A DNA stretch of 53,908 nucleotides, taken from positions 1 to 53,908 of the forward strand of contig MTOQ01000083.1 in the NCBI GenBank assembly GCA_002011735.1. The letters run 5' to 3'. This document shows positions 8,819 to 17,863 of the stretch, piece after piece. Each line of letters begins with the position of its first letter. Position 1 is the first letter of the stretch. Under the pieces are notes generated by a model. The model worked only from the letters and a program-made list of their open reading frames with translations. It was not told where the DNA came from and ran no database searches. The DNA is from Nitrospirae bacterium JdFR-81. GTDB taxonomy: Bacteria > Nitrospirota > Thermodesulfovibrionia > UBA6902. A program made the translations under genes and the position numbers.

Positions 8819-10156
8819 GTGTCAAAGGAAAAGCTTGCAAATATAGTAATTATAATATTTATTGTAACTTCTCTCTTCCCTATACTGTATGGTGTCATTG
8901 TTTATGACAAGCTCCTCTGGTTTGGGTGGAGTGGTTTACTATTCTTTTTTGGTCTTCCTGCCATAATATTGATATTCTTATTGCTACTGCTCAAACTGAA
9001 GGGAGAACGTAAAGTCAATATCGTTTTATTCCTGACCTCCACTGTATTCTCTGCTTATATAATAGAAGGGTTTTTAACCATCACAACGCCTTCTGAGCAG
9101 AATGTTCGCATAGATGCAAGGTCATATCTTGATGTTGTATTCCAGCTCAGGAATAACGGCAAACCTGCAACACTAAATATTGTACCAGCCTCTTTTCTTG
9201 GCTCCAAAAAATTACTTAACGGTAATGAGCGTATTATGCCCTTGGGAGGAGTAGCAGATTCTATTATAGTATTCTGTAATGTCAAAGGAGAATGGGTCAT
9301 ATATGAGAGTGATGAACATGGCTTCAGAAATCCACATGGACTCTATAAAACAGGAGAAGTTCAAATTATAGGGATAGGGGATTCCTTCACCCATGGGATG
9401 TGTGTAAAAACAGGAAAGGATATGCTCAGTGTAATAAGGAGATCATATCCAGAGACAATAAACCTGGGCATGCTCGCTAATGGGCCCCTGATTGAATTAG
9501 CCTCTCTCAGAGAATATGGAAGGCCCCTCAAACCCAAGATCGTCATCTGGTTTTATTATGAAGGCAATGACTTGGATGATTTAAACAGGGAAAAGGGAGA
9601 CAGTCTCCTGATGCAATATTTAAACCATGACTTCTCCCAAAATCTGTTTGAGAGACGATCAGAAATCCAGTCATTGCTGATCCAAGATGTAGAACAGAGG
9701 ATACAGAAAATGAAGGCCTCAGCCCATAAAGCAAGAACACGGGGCTTCAGAGAGTATATGTGGTATTTACGTGGACATCCTGTATTCAAGTTTATCACCT
9801 TCAACCACATATTGAGCAGGTTGGGGCTGTTCCCGACCTATGAGGGCGGTGATAAGCCAGCAGACCTTGTATTATTCCGGAAGATTCTACATACAGCACT
9901 GGAGGATGTCAGATCATGGGGAGGCAAATTCTATTTTATTTATCTCTGTGGTAAAAACCGTTTTTCTCGTATCGGCCGTCCCAACCCCTACAGAGAAAAG
10001 GTAATAGAGATAGTCAGCTCACTGAATATCCCCTTAATCGATACGTGTGAGATACTGAACAAGCAAGCCGATCCTGCCTCACTGTATGAAGGAGGACATT
10101 ATACAGAAGAGGGATATGCACTTATAGCAGATAATATTCTCCACGCCTTACGGTAA
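8819..10156 (+). CDS. Membrane-anchored SGNH/GDSL-family hydrolase-like protein
   Basis: Residues 1-95 contain about three hydrophobic segments, so the protein is anchored in the membrane. An SGNH-type catalytic domain follows: GDSFTHG gives the nucleophile Ser189 in block I, YEGND matches the block III Asn, and EGGHYTEEGY near the C-terminus supplies the His of block V, with Glu where Asp is usual three residues earlier. SGNH proteins in polysaccharide loci often add or remove O-acetyl groups (AlgJ/AlgX type); that role is inferred here from context. The start is GTG with no obvious ribosome site. The gene stands alone between the heat-shock operon and a convergent membrane protein. Confidence 0.75.
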   Translation: MSKEKLANIVIIIFIVTSLFPILYGVIVYDKLLWFGWSGLLFFFGLPAIILIFLLLLLKLKGERKVNIVLFLTSTVFSAYIIEGFLTITTPSEQNVRIDARSYLDVVFQLRNNGKPATLNIVPASFLGSKKLLNGNERIMPLGGVADSIIVFCNVKGEWVIYESDEHGFRNPHGLYKTGEVQIIGIGDSFTHGMCVKTGKDMLSVIRRSYPETINLGMLANGPLIELASLREYGRPLKPKIVIWFYYEGNDLDDLNREKGDSLLMQYLNHDFSQNLFERRSEIQSLLIQDVEQRIQKMKASAHKARTRGFREYMWYLRGHPVFKFITFNHILSRLGLFPTYEGGDKPADLVLFRKILHTALEDVRSWGGKFYFIYLCGKNRFSRIGRPNPYREKVIEIVSSLNIPLIDTCEILNKQADPASLYEGGHYTEEGYALIADNILHALR

Positions 10157-10167
10157 ATCTGTATTGC

Positions 10168-11838
10168 CTATTTATGTATATAATATAAAACGGCACTTTC
10201 ACGATCTCTCTCTACCTTATAGATTATATCTTTCTTAAACTCCTGATTCTCCACAAATTCCTTTTCGTAATTATTCATGGCGAATAAATATGACCCCTCA
10301 ACTTCAGGATGCTCATAAAACCACTGGAGATTGTAAACGTGTATGTTCTTTTTGCCCACTATATTCCGCAACCATCTCTCCATAAAATCTCCCTTCATGG
10401 TCTTCTGCAAATGCGCCCTTTCAAGGTCACTGAGATGTAACCAAGCCTGATAATCAGAGCTGAGTCCCATCTCGTCATAATCAATTACAATTATCGTAAT
10501 TTCTTCTTTATTTAGATTTGCAGAGATAAACTCGATCACATCCCTGAAATTCTCCCTGGTTTCTGAAACAACTCTGAGCACTTCCAGTTTATCCTTTACC
10601 TTAGAGGTAAAACCATATACCACAAGACCTGCAATAATGAATAAAATAACCAACAGCGCCCTTGAAACACTGGATGGTAACCTGCGCAACTCGCTGTTTA
10701 AATCAGACATGATCTCGCTAATAGCAACTCCCACAACAATAGCAACGCCAAAGGATGCATCTGTAAGATAAGTCCGTGACATAAACTCTATCATTATAAA
10801 ACCAGATAAAGCAACAGCAAACCATATGATAGCAAATGAGACCCTAAATCTCTTTAATATCAGTGGTACAAAACCGATGAACAAGGCTAATAATGCCACA
10901 TCATGAAATGGCCTCAGAATCAAGGATATGAGCAGTGCTAAGATTACTGGCACATAGAAGCCCCTTACGGCATCCTTACCACCTTTTCGGTTGAAGAGAT
11001 CCTTTAAGATGAGATAAAAAGTGGAGATCCAAATCAGGATACCAAAATATGATAATAGGTGGTCTGCATAGAAATTCCATCTCTCATGGATAAAGATGAT
11101 CCTTTCCATCAATCCTGATGAGGGCCTAAAACTGAAGGGACTTATTATAACGCCTGTAATGCCGAATAGCCACATCAAGAGGATCACGATAATACTCCCT
11201 TTGCGCCTCTCTGAGGGCAAATCTCTCCACTCGGTAAAAAGATAGGTAGAAATCGTGGCAGGAATAATTATTAAAGGGGCCTCTTTTGACATGGACGCAA
11301 ATAGATAAAACACTATTCCCCAGATAAAGCTGCATCTGCCCTTAATGGCCAGTATAAGAAGAAATAGGGAAAGGTTTAAAAAGAACATCTCAATGATAAA
11401 AGTGATGAAAGAGATAGAGAAAGGCACATAGGCAATCCAGAAGAATAATAAGGAATAAGCCAGGAGCGAGAAGATCGCAACCCTTCTGTCATATACTATC
11501 TCGACCAGTTTAAAGAAGACAACAAAGGAGAAGCCATACAACAGTAGATTGAAGATATAATATGGAAATGGATTTACGCCAAAAAGATGGAATTGTATCC
11601 ACTGGACAAAATGCACCATGGGCCGATAGTGGTTGAACACAAGATTCTCAGGGTTAAAGAATCTAAATGGACTGTTGTCATTGGCAACCACTTCAAAGTG
11701 GCGTGTGTCGCCATGGCCGAAGTAGGTGGGGAAGCGAGTGCTTATAATCAAAGAGAGGATAACGATACACAGAGATAGATATGATATAAAATTTTTTGTG
11801 ATGTGTATCTTGATATGTTCCAGACGGTCTGTTATCAT
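10168..11838 (-). CDS. Multi-span membrane protein, GT-C glycosyltransferase-like
   Basis: This 556-residue protein has roughly ten or more hydrophobic segments and a soluble C-terminal tail of about 130 residues. After the first helix comes a loop with the acidic motif GHGDTRHF and, further on, NHYRPMVHFVQWIQFHLFG, an arrangement common in PMT/ArnT-like GT-C glycosyltransferases that take sugars from polyprenyl phosphates on the outer side of the membrane. The family assignment is tentative and the substrate unknown. The gene converges on the SGNH gene with an 11-base gap and no terminator hairpin. Confidence 0.6.
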   Translation of the reverse strand: MITDRLEHIKIHITKNFISYLSLCIVILSLIISTRFPTYFGHGDTRHFEVVANDNSPFRFFNPENLVFNHYRPMVHFVQWIQFHLFGVNPFPYYIFNLLLYGFSFVVFFKLVEIVYDRRVAIFSLLAYSLLFFWIAYVPFSISFITFIIEMFFLNLSLFLLILAIKGRCSFIWGIVFYLFASMSKEAPLIIIPATISTYLFTEWRDLPSERRKGSIIVILLMWLFGITGVIISPFSFRPSSGLMERIIFIHERWNFYADHLLSYFGILIWISTFYLILKDLFNRKGGKDAVRGFYVPVILALLISLILRPFHDVALLALFIGFVPLILKRFRVSFAIIWFAVALSGFIMIEFMSRTYLTDASFGVAIVVGVAISEIMSDLNSELRRLPSSVSRALLVILFIIAGLVVYGFTSKVKDKLEVLRVVSETRENFRDVIEFISANLNKEEITIIVIDYDEMGLSSDYQAWLHLSDLERAHLQKTMKGDFMERWLRNIVGKKNIHVYNLQWFYEHPEVEGSYLFAMNNYEKEFVENQEFKKDIIYKVERDRESAVLYYIHK

Positions 11839-12049
11839 TAAACTATCTTTTAATTATTCCACCTCGTCTGGTAAATTTAGCAGTATAGATACCACTTACA
11901 AGGGCCAGATATTGTGGGCATAATTATTAACACAAAAAATTTTTATTATAACAGGATCTCAACTCTTGGTGATCTGCCGGTAAAGAGAGATCATGTTAAT
12001 TATAATTTATATTATTCGGCATAGTCAAATAAAAAGAACAATTTAAATC

Positions 12050-12907
12050 ATGAAATGCAGGTTGTGTTTTACACCACTAAAAAAGATCCAGGCAGAGAAA
12101 GAGGAGCTTTCGGTTGAAGATTTTTATATTACCAAAAAATCTTCGAAGAGAGTGTCATTAATCATATGCAGAAACTGTGGACTTGTTCAGGCAAATGGGC
12201 TTATCCCCCCAGAGAAACTGCTTGAATGTTATCAGAGAGTCGAAGATCTGGAGGTGGAGAAGGAATTTTTGGGAAGAAAATTAGCCTTTCGCAGAGACAT
12301 CCTGAAATGCCTCGCTATAATTAATAAAAGGATAAACAGTATCCTGGAGGTGGGTGCATTTACAGGCATAGCCGCTGAGGCGATCGGTGAAGTATTACCA
12401 AAGGCAGACTATCTTGGAATCGAACCAAGTTCATGGGCATGTGGGGTAGCCCAGAAGCGCGGCAAGAATGTCATCCAAGGCAAGATAGGCGATCCCATAG
12501 ACAGGATTTTTGATTTAATCTTCGCCTGGGATGTCATCGAACACCTGGAATATCCACACGATTTTTTTAAGTGGTGTAATGACTTAACAACACAAGGTTC
12601 TTATCTTTTCATAAATACACCCAATTGGGAATCGGGGTTACATAGGGTGTTTGGCAAGAAATGGTGGTTTATAGAGCCGATGCACAGGACATATTTTACT
12701 CCCAAAACATTAACATTAATTGCCGAACAACACCAATGGAAGATGATAAAGATCTGGCGTCATATGAAGATCGTATCCATGCCTTATCTGATCCACCGTG
12801 CAGTAAAGGAATATCTCAATTTAGATATAAATATCCTGAGGCGGTTACCGCATGTAAAAGTCTCGTTATATATAGGGCAAATGAGTGTATTGCTCAAACG
12901 AGCATAA
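12050..12907 (+). CDS. SAM-dependent methyltransferase with N-terminal Cys4 zinc-binding domain
   Basis: The N-terminus carries two CxxC pairs (Cys3/6 and Cys40/43) of the type seen in sugar C-methyltransferases such as the NovU/TylC3 group. A Rossmann methyltransferase domain follows, with motif I ILEVGAFTGIAAEAIG, the acidic residue in GIEPSS, and motif IV FDLIFAWDVIEHL. The later segment TPNWESGLHRVFGKKWWFIEPMHRTYF is usual in Methyltransf_23 members from polysaccharide clusters. It probably methylates a nucleotide sugar or the growing glycan. It opens an eleven-gene plus-strand run; upstream, 11839-12049 is A+T rich with TATAAT-like words but no promoter that I can place firmly. Confidence 0.8.
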   Translation: MKCRLCFTPLKKIQAEKEELSVEDFYITKKSSKRVSLIICRNCGLVQANGLIPPEKLLECYQRVEDLEVEKEFLGRKLAFRRDILKCLAIINKRINSILEVGAFTGIAAEAIGEVLPKADYLGIEPSSWACGVAQKRGKNVIQGKIGDPIDRIFDLIFAWDVIEHLEYPHDFFKWCNDLTTQGSYLFINTPNWESGLHRVFGKKWWFIEPMHRTYFTPKTLTLIAEQHQWKMIKIWRHMKIVSMPYLIHRAVKEYLNLDINILRRLPHVKVSLYIGQMSVLLKRA

Positions 12908-12923
12908 AAGGAAGGAGCAAGGA

Positions 12924-14018
12924 ATGATCCCAGTTTCTGAACCAAGACTCGATGGTAAGGAGCTTGAGTATGTAAAGGATTGTGTAAAAAGTAACTGGAT
13001 CTCCTCTGTAGGTGAATATGTTACAAGATTCGAGAAGATGTTTGCACGGTTCTGTGGCACCTCTTACGCATTGGCAACATGCAACGGAACCACAGCACTA
13101 CACCTGGCAATGGTCTCACTTGGTATAGGCGAAGGAGATGAAGTTATCATCCCTGACTTAACCTTCGTTGCATCTGCCAATGCCATCACATATTGTGGAG
13201 CCAGACCCGTCTTTGTAGACGTAGACCCCACAACCTGGACCATTGATCCATCCAAGATCGAACAAAAAATCTCGAAAAGGACAAAGGCAATAATGGTTGT
13301 CCATTTATATGGTCATCCCTGTGACATGGACAAGATAATGAGGATAGCCCGTAAATATAGGCTCAAGGTCATTGAGGATGCTGCAGAGGCACACGGTGCT
13401 GAATATAAAGGGAAGAGAGTTGGAGGTATTGGTGATATAGGTGCATTCAGTTTTTATGGAAACAAGATTATTACAACCGGCGAAGGTGGAATGGTTACCA
13501 CAAACAAAAGATACCTCTATGAGAAGATGAGACTCCTTAGGGATCATGCAATGAGCAAAAAAAAGAGATACTGGCATACAATGGTAGGCTATAATTACAG
13601 GATGACCAATCTACAGGCCGCAATAGGTGTGGCACAGATGGAGCAGATAGATAAATTTATCGAGATCAAACGCAGAAATGCTGAGTTATACAATACCCTC
13701 CTCAAGGATGTAAAAGGTATCACCCTGCCAGCGGAAGCCAAGGGTTGCAAACATGTCTACTGGATGTATAGTATCCTTATAGAGAAGGACTTCGGTATTT
13801 CAAGGGATAGAGTAATAGCAAAACTGAAGGAGCATGGAATTGATACACGGCCATTCTTTCATCCCGTGCACAGACTTCCCATGTATAGAGATAATGGTTC
13901 TTATCCGGTGTCTGATAATCTCTCTTGTAAAGGTATAAATCTACCATCCGCAACAACACTTGGAAGGGCCGAGATAAAAAGGATATGTAAAGTCATTAAA
14001 AAGATAAGCAGGGCATGA
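12924..14018 (+). CDS. DegT/DnrJ/EryC1/StrS sugar aminotransferase, GDP-perosamine synthase-like
   Basis: This PLP-dependent enzyme transfers an amino group, probably from glutamate, to a 4-keto-6-deoxy nucleotide sugar. The internal aldimine Lys181 lies in SFYGNKIITTGEGG, and EDAAEAHGA (Asp152) binds the cofactor ring. The opening MIPVSEPRLDG and the segment KRYWHTMVGYNYRMTN closely resemble V. cholerae RfbE perosamine synthase as I remember it. I start at the ATG at 12924 because AAGGAG lies at 12912-12917 and the family begins there; an upstream in-frame GTG at 12885 would overlap the methyltransferase. The next gene, a GNAT acetyltransferase, could acetylate the product. No GDP-mannose dehydratase is in the window, so the substrate is uncertain. 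Confidence 0.88.
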   Translation: MIPVSEPRLDGKELEYVKDCVKSNWISSVGEYVTRFEKMFARFCGTSYALATCNGTTALHLAMVSLGIGEGDEVIIPDLTFVASANAITYCGARPVFVDVDPTTWTIDPSKIEQKISKRTKAIMVVHLYGHPCDMDKIMRIARKYRLKVIEDAAEAHGAEYKGKRVGGIGDIGAFSFYGNKIITTGEGGMVTTNKRYLYEKMRLLRDHAMSKKKRYWHTMVGYNYRMTNLQAAIGVAQMEQIDKFIEIKRRNAELYNTLLKDVKGITLPAEAKGCKHVYWMYSILIEKDFGISRDRVIAKLKEHGIDTRPFFHPVHRLPMYRDNGSYPVSDNLSCKGINLPSATTLGRAEIKRICKVIKKISRA

Positions 14019-14608
14019 TTAGAAGGATGATTCAGTCTGATTCGGTTCATGTTGCCAGTATCCATTATGAGGTACTGGCAGGTGATTTTTTACCAAGCCT
14101 TGGCAGGTCCTTTTTAAGATCTCTATATGAATGTATATTTGACCTGGATAAAGGTTTTGGATTTGTGTCCGAAGAAGATCAAATGGTAATAGGAGCTATA
14201 GTAGCAGTTGAAGATATGGACCACTTTTACAGAGACATATTTTTAAAATGTTTCTGGACACTAACATCCAAGGTCATCCCCCCCATTTTAAAGAGACCAT
14301 TGCTTATTAAACAATTACTGGAGACCTTATTGTCTTCACATACACGAAATGAGGGAAAAGATGTTAAGGCTGAACTTTTGTTTTTAGGCGTATTCAAGCC
14401 CTATCAGCGCCGTGGAATAGGAAGAGGATTGTTAGAGGAGTTGAATAAAGAATTTAGCCTTCGTGGTATTAAAAGGTATGTTGTGAGGGTATATGCAGAC
14501 AATAAAGGGGCGAATAATTTTTATCAGAAGTCTGGTTTTAAATTGCAAAACTCATATACTATGTATGGGCGAAAGTGGAACCTATATCATTACCATATAG
14601 ACATATAA
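14015..14608 (+). CDS. GNAT-family N-acetyltransferase
   Basis: The protein has the GNAT fold signature: the acetyl-CoA pyrophosphate-binding loop QRRGIGRG at residues 131-138 after the beta strand LLFLGV, and the C-terminal NKGANNFYQKSGF. The length of 197 residues is typical. It overlaps the upstream aminotransferase by four bases (ATGA), so the two are coupled. By analogy with the WecE/WecD pair, it may acetylate the 4-amino group of the sugar made by its neighbour; this is inference from context. Confidence 0.8.
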   Translation: MIRRMIQSDSVHVASIHYEVLAGDFLPSLGRSFLRSLYECIFDLDKGFGFVSEEDQMVIGAIVAVEDMDHFYRDIFLKCFWTLTSKVIPPILKRPLLIKQLLETLLSSHTRNEGKDVKAELLFLGVFKPYQRRGIGRGLLEELNKEFSLRGIKRYVVRVYADNKGANNFYQKSGFKLQNSYTMYGRKWNLYHYHIDI

Positions 14609-14610
14609 AA

Positions 14611-15318
14611 GTGCGATCATCCATTATATTACCAACATACAAAGAGAGAGAAAATATTGTTGAATTAATCAACACAATAATCAGGATATTGAGAGACGAA
14701 GATGTGGCATTTGAGATCGTGGTGGTTGATGACAATAGCCCTGATGGGACAGCAGAGGCAGTGAGAAAGGAATTCGGTACCGACAAGCGTGTCAGGCTAT
14801 TTGTGAGAAATGATGAGCGAGGACTCGCAACCGCGATAAGATACGGAATAGAGAGATCAAAAGGTGATATTGTAGTAGTAATGGACACAGACTTTAATCA
14901 TGACCCGCGAATGATACCCCAAATGATCGAGCTTCTAAAATATTACGACATGGTTATAGGTTCTCGATTTGTGCTTGGTGGAGGCATGGAGGACCGCTTT
15001 CGATATTATTGTAGTGCCATATATACGATATGGCTCAGATTCTTTCTTGGTATACATATAAAGGACAAGTTAAGTGGTTACTTCTCCATAAAAAGGGAGG
15101 CCCTAAACAGCCTGGATATGGATTCTATATTTCAGGGATATGGCGATTATTTTATGAGACTATTGCTAAAGGCACAAAAAAGAGGGTTCAGAATGTTAGA
15201 GGTTCCGACATTTTATAGATTGCGTAAGGCAGGGCATAGTAAGACAAACTTTATAGAGGTGTTATATAAATATACTATATCAGCTATAAGGATATTCTTC
15301 TCCAAAGATAGATGGTAG
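14611..15318 (+). CDS. GT2 glycosyltransferase, dolichyl/polyprenyl-phosphate sugar synthase-like (DPM1 type)
   Basis: This family moves a sugar from a nucleotide donor to polyprenyl phosphate on the cytoplasmic face. The protein has the GT2 opening SIILPTYKERENI, DDNSPDGTAEAV, and the DxD-type motif VVMDTDFNHDPRMIP, then LSGYFSIKREA and the C-terminal FYRLRKAGHSK. At about 236 residues with no C-terminal membrane helices it resembles short DPM1 proteins. I start at the GTG at 14611, just after the upstream stop, because the family opens a few residues before SIILPTY; a GTG at 14575 is possible. The product could feed the GT-C protein encoded next. Confidence 0.85.
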   Translation: MRSSIILPTYKERENIVELINTIIRILRDEDVAFEIVVVDDNSPDGTAEAVRKEFGTDKRVRLFVRNDERGLATAIRYGIERSKGDIVVVMDTDFNHDPRMIPQMIELLKYYDMVIGSRFVLGGGMEDRFRYYCSAIYTIWLRFFLGIHIKDKLSGYFSIKREALNSLDMDSIFQGYGDYFMRLLLKAQKRGFRMLEVPTFYRLRKAGHSKTNFIEVLYKYTISAIRIFFSKDRW

Positions 15319-15349
15319 ACTCTTCTTTTAACTGTCTTTGTTAATTATT

Positions 15350-16879
15350 ATGTCGAAAGATAAGATATTTATACTACTTGGTATAATTGTCATGGGGGCA
15401 TGTCTGCGATTTTATGGATTGGACAGACAGCCCCTATGGTTTGATGAGGTATTTGAGACAACTTCTTTCCAGCGTCAGTTTCTCCATGACAGGACCATGA
15501 TAACACCAAGCACACCACCGCTCAATTCTTTCTTTGTTTATCCAATTACAAGGATATTCCCAGATAATGACCTTGCCCTCAGAATGATCCCTTTTACCTT
15601 TGGTGTAATAAGTATACCACTGTTATTCCTGTTAGGCAGAAGAGTGATTAACGAAAGAGCCGGCCTTATAGCCTCTTACCTGCTCGCTATATCCCCGTTT
15701 CATATATGGTATTCCCAGGAAGTGCGGATGTATGCATTACAATGGATGTTGGCGCTTATATCGCTGATCTTCTTCTTCAGGGCACTTCAGGAACGGAATT
15801 ATATCAATTATATCGGATATATCGTAAGCACGGTCTTGGGATTATACACTTTACAACTCGCGATATTCCTGCTGGTCATCCAGGGTGTGTATCTCCTGCT
15901 ATTCTTCAGACACCACAGGGCAAGACTATCGGTATGGATATTTGTTTTTACTATGGTAGTCCTCCTTTATTCACCGTGGATAATCTATCAGTTACTCTAT
16001 TTAACAGACAGAGGCACTTCGTTTCCAAAAGAAACAAATCTATTAACTTTCATTCCTTATACTTTCTTCAGTTATTTTGCAGGCTACAGCATTGGACCAT
16101 CTTTGAGAGAACTACACTTAAATCCTTCGATCAAAACCATAAAACCCTACATACCTATAATCACCCTTTTGATGTTGTTATATAGTTTAATATTTTTATA
16201 TGGCATATCTCGATTAACGAAGGATGTGCCCAAATTGATATTCATTTTATTGCTCTCCACTGTCCCTATCGTCGGTCTCTTAACCCTCATCAAGGTTGTC
16301 CCCAAGATGTCCTATAATGTTCGCTATACAGGGATAGCCCTTTTTGGGTTCATCCTTGGGATTTCAGAAGGCATAGAATCTCTTATCCAAAAAAAAGAGG
16401 GGAAACATAATAAGCTCATAGCAATGACCATTCTTTGCATGATGACAGGTCTCAGTGGCTATTCCTACTGGAATTATCAGTTTAATCCAGAATATCATAA
16501 AGAGGATGTGCGAACTGCCGCTTCATACATTGAAGAAAACAGGGAGGAAGGAGACGAGATACTGGTGATTACAAGCACCTGCGCAATAACCCTCAATCGT
16601 TATCTGGATAAGGATCATCGCAGTATCGGCTATCCTCCACTCGATACAAACAACAGAGACGAGGTGATCAGAAAATTAAGGAGGATAATAGAAGGCAAGA
16701 AACGTCTATGGCTGGTGTTATGCAGGGAATGGTATGAGAAGAATTTAACGAATTATACAAAGCAATGGCTTGATACAAATTACAGGGAGATCAAGGAACT
16801 ACATAGGGATACTGACGAAATCGCCAATTTACAGATATTCTGTTATGATCTTACGAGAGAGAAGAAGACACAGGAATAA
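15350..16879 (+). CDS. GT39/ArnT-like membrane glycosyltransferase (GT-C fold)
   Basis: Around ten or more hydrophobic helices follow a first external loop carrying the conserved acidic pair in LWFDEVFET (Asp32, Glu33), which in PMT/ArnT enzymes sits at the catalytic site. The segment LLAISPFHIWYSQEVRMYAL is also characteristic of the PMT_2 family. A soluble domain of about 100 residues ends the protein. Such enzymes transfer a sugar from a polyprenyl-phosphate donor on the periplasmic side. The gene follows a DPM1-like synthase, a natural donor source. I use the ATG at 15350; a TTG at 15338 would add four residues. Confidence 0.8.
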   Translation: MSKDKIFILLGIIVMGACLRFYGLDRQPLWFDEVFETTSFQRQFLHDRTMITPSTPPLNSFFVYPITRIFPDNDLALRMIPFTFGVISIPLLFLLGRRVINERAGLIASYLLAISPFHIWYSQEVRMYALQWMLALISLIFFFRALQERNYINYIGYIVSTVLGLYTLQLAIFLLVIQGVYLLLFFRHHRARLSVWIFVFTMVVLLYSPWIIYQLLYLTDRGTSFPKETNLLTFIPYTFFSYFAGYSIGPSLRELHLNPSIKTIKPYIPIITLLMLLYSLIFLYGISRLTKDVPKLIFILLLSTVPIVGLLTLIKVVPKMSYNVRYTGIALFGFILGISEGIESLIQKKEGKHNKLIAMTILCMMTGLSGYSYWNYQFNPEYHKEDVRTAASYIEENREEGDEILVITSTCAITLNRYLDKDHRSIGYPPLDTNNRDEVIRKLRRIIEGKKRLWLVLCREWYEKNLTNYTKQWLDTNYREIKELHRDTDEIANLQIFCYDLTREKKTQE

Positions 16880-16885
16880 AGATAG

Positions 16886-17863
16886 ATGATGAACGCACCA
16901 CTTATCTCTGTTATCATCCCGGTTTATAATGCAGCACGGACCCTGAGAGAATGTCTTAAATCTATCTTTGCATCTACCTATCAACACTTTGAAGTCCTGA
17001 TAGTGGACGACCTATCAACAGACGAATCGATAAAGATTGCAAGTGAGTTCCCTTGCAGGATAATCAGTGTAATGAGAAAGAGTGGTCCGGCTGCGGCCAG
17101 AAACCTGGGAGCCTACAATGCAAGGGGCAAAATACTCTTTTTTACTGACTCTGATATAATTATTAAAAGAGACACCATTCAGAAAATCATAGAAGCCATG
17201 GAAGGCAAGGTTGCGGTAACAGGTATGTATTCAAGGAAACCTTATCTAAAAAAGTTCTTTTCTCTTTATCACAATTACTATGCCCACAGGAGCCAGAAGG
17301 AGACAAGCAGTTATACCTTTATGTTTCATACCAGCTGTGGTGCAATCCTTAAAGAGGTCTTTGAAAGGATAGGTGGTTTTAACGAAAACATGAAAAATCC
17401 CACTGTAGAGGATGTGGAGTTTGGCTATAGGCTAATGGAAAATGGATATAGGGTATATCTCGATAAAACTATCCAGGTAACCCATTTTACCAATTATACC
17501 TTCTCAAAACTTATAAAGAGTTATTTCTATAAGAGTAGAGACTGGGCAGAACTGTTATTCTCAAGAACAGAGCGGCTCTTTAAGAACGAAGGATGGGCAA
17601 ACTTTAGAAATGTCTTTATCCTCCTTAGTGCTCTCTCTATTATTCCACTTATCCCACTGTCTTTTTATAATAATCTCTTTCTTTTCTTCCTAATCTCTTT
17701 TGGTCTCTTCTTTATATATCAGAACACTGAGTTTTATAAACTTATTCTTGAGGAAAATCCAATACTTTTAATCCCAGGAATAATCTTTAATTATTTCGTT
17801 AACTTGGTGTTATTTTTTGGCATATGTGCCGGACTCTTAACCGCTCTGAAAAGAAGGTTATAA
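16886..17863 (+). CDS. GT2 family glycosyltransferase with C-terminal membrane segments
   Basis: The GT-A domain starts with SVIIPVYNAARTLRECL and has VDDLSTDES and the DxD motif FTDSDIIIK, then the acceptor-loop ED in NPTVEDVEFGYRLMENGY. About two hydrophobic segments lie in the last 80 residues, which would hold the enzyme at the inner membrane. It probably adds one sugar to a lipid-linked intermediate. Its stop is directly adjacent to the start of the radical SAM gene, with no base between them. Confidence 0.85.
   Translation: MMNAPLISVIIPVYNAARTLRECLKSIFASTYQHFEVLIVDDLSTDESIKIASEFPCRIISVMRKSGPAAARNLGAYNARGKILFFTDSDIIIKRDTIQKIIEAMEGKVAVTGMYSRKPYLKKFFSLYHNYYAHRSQKETSSYTFMFHTSCGAILKEVFERIGGFNENMKNPTVEDVEFGYRLMENGYRVYLDKTIQVTHFTNYTFSKLIKSYFYKSRDWAELLFSRTERLFKNEGWANFRNVFILLSALSIIPLIPLSFYNNLFLFFLISFGLFFIYQNTEFYKLILEENPILLIPGIIFNYFVNLVLFFGICAGLLTALKRRL

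Noticed and set aside
8716-8898. 60-residue minus-strand frame in the hrcA/SGNH intergenic region
   Set aside because: It overlaps the first 80 bases of the SGNH gene, has no ribosome site and no recognisable motif.
11970-11993. Short inverted repeat TGATCT-N12-AGATCA before the 12050 gene
   Set aside because: Only six bases per arm with no promoter placed around it; expected by chance in sequence of this length.
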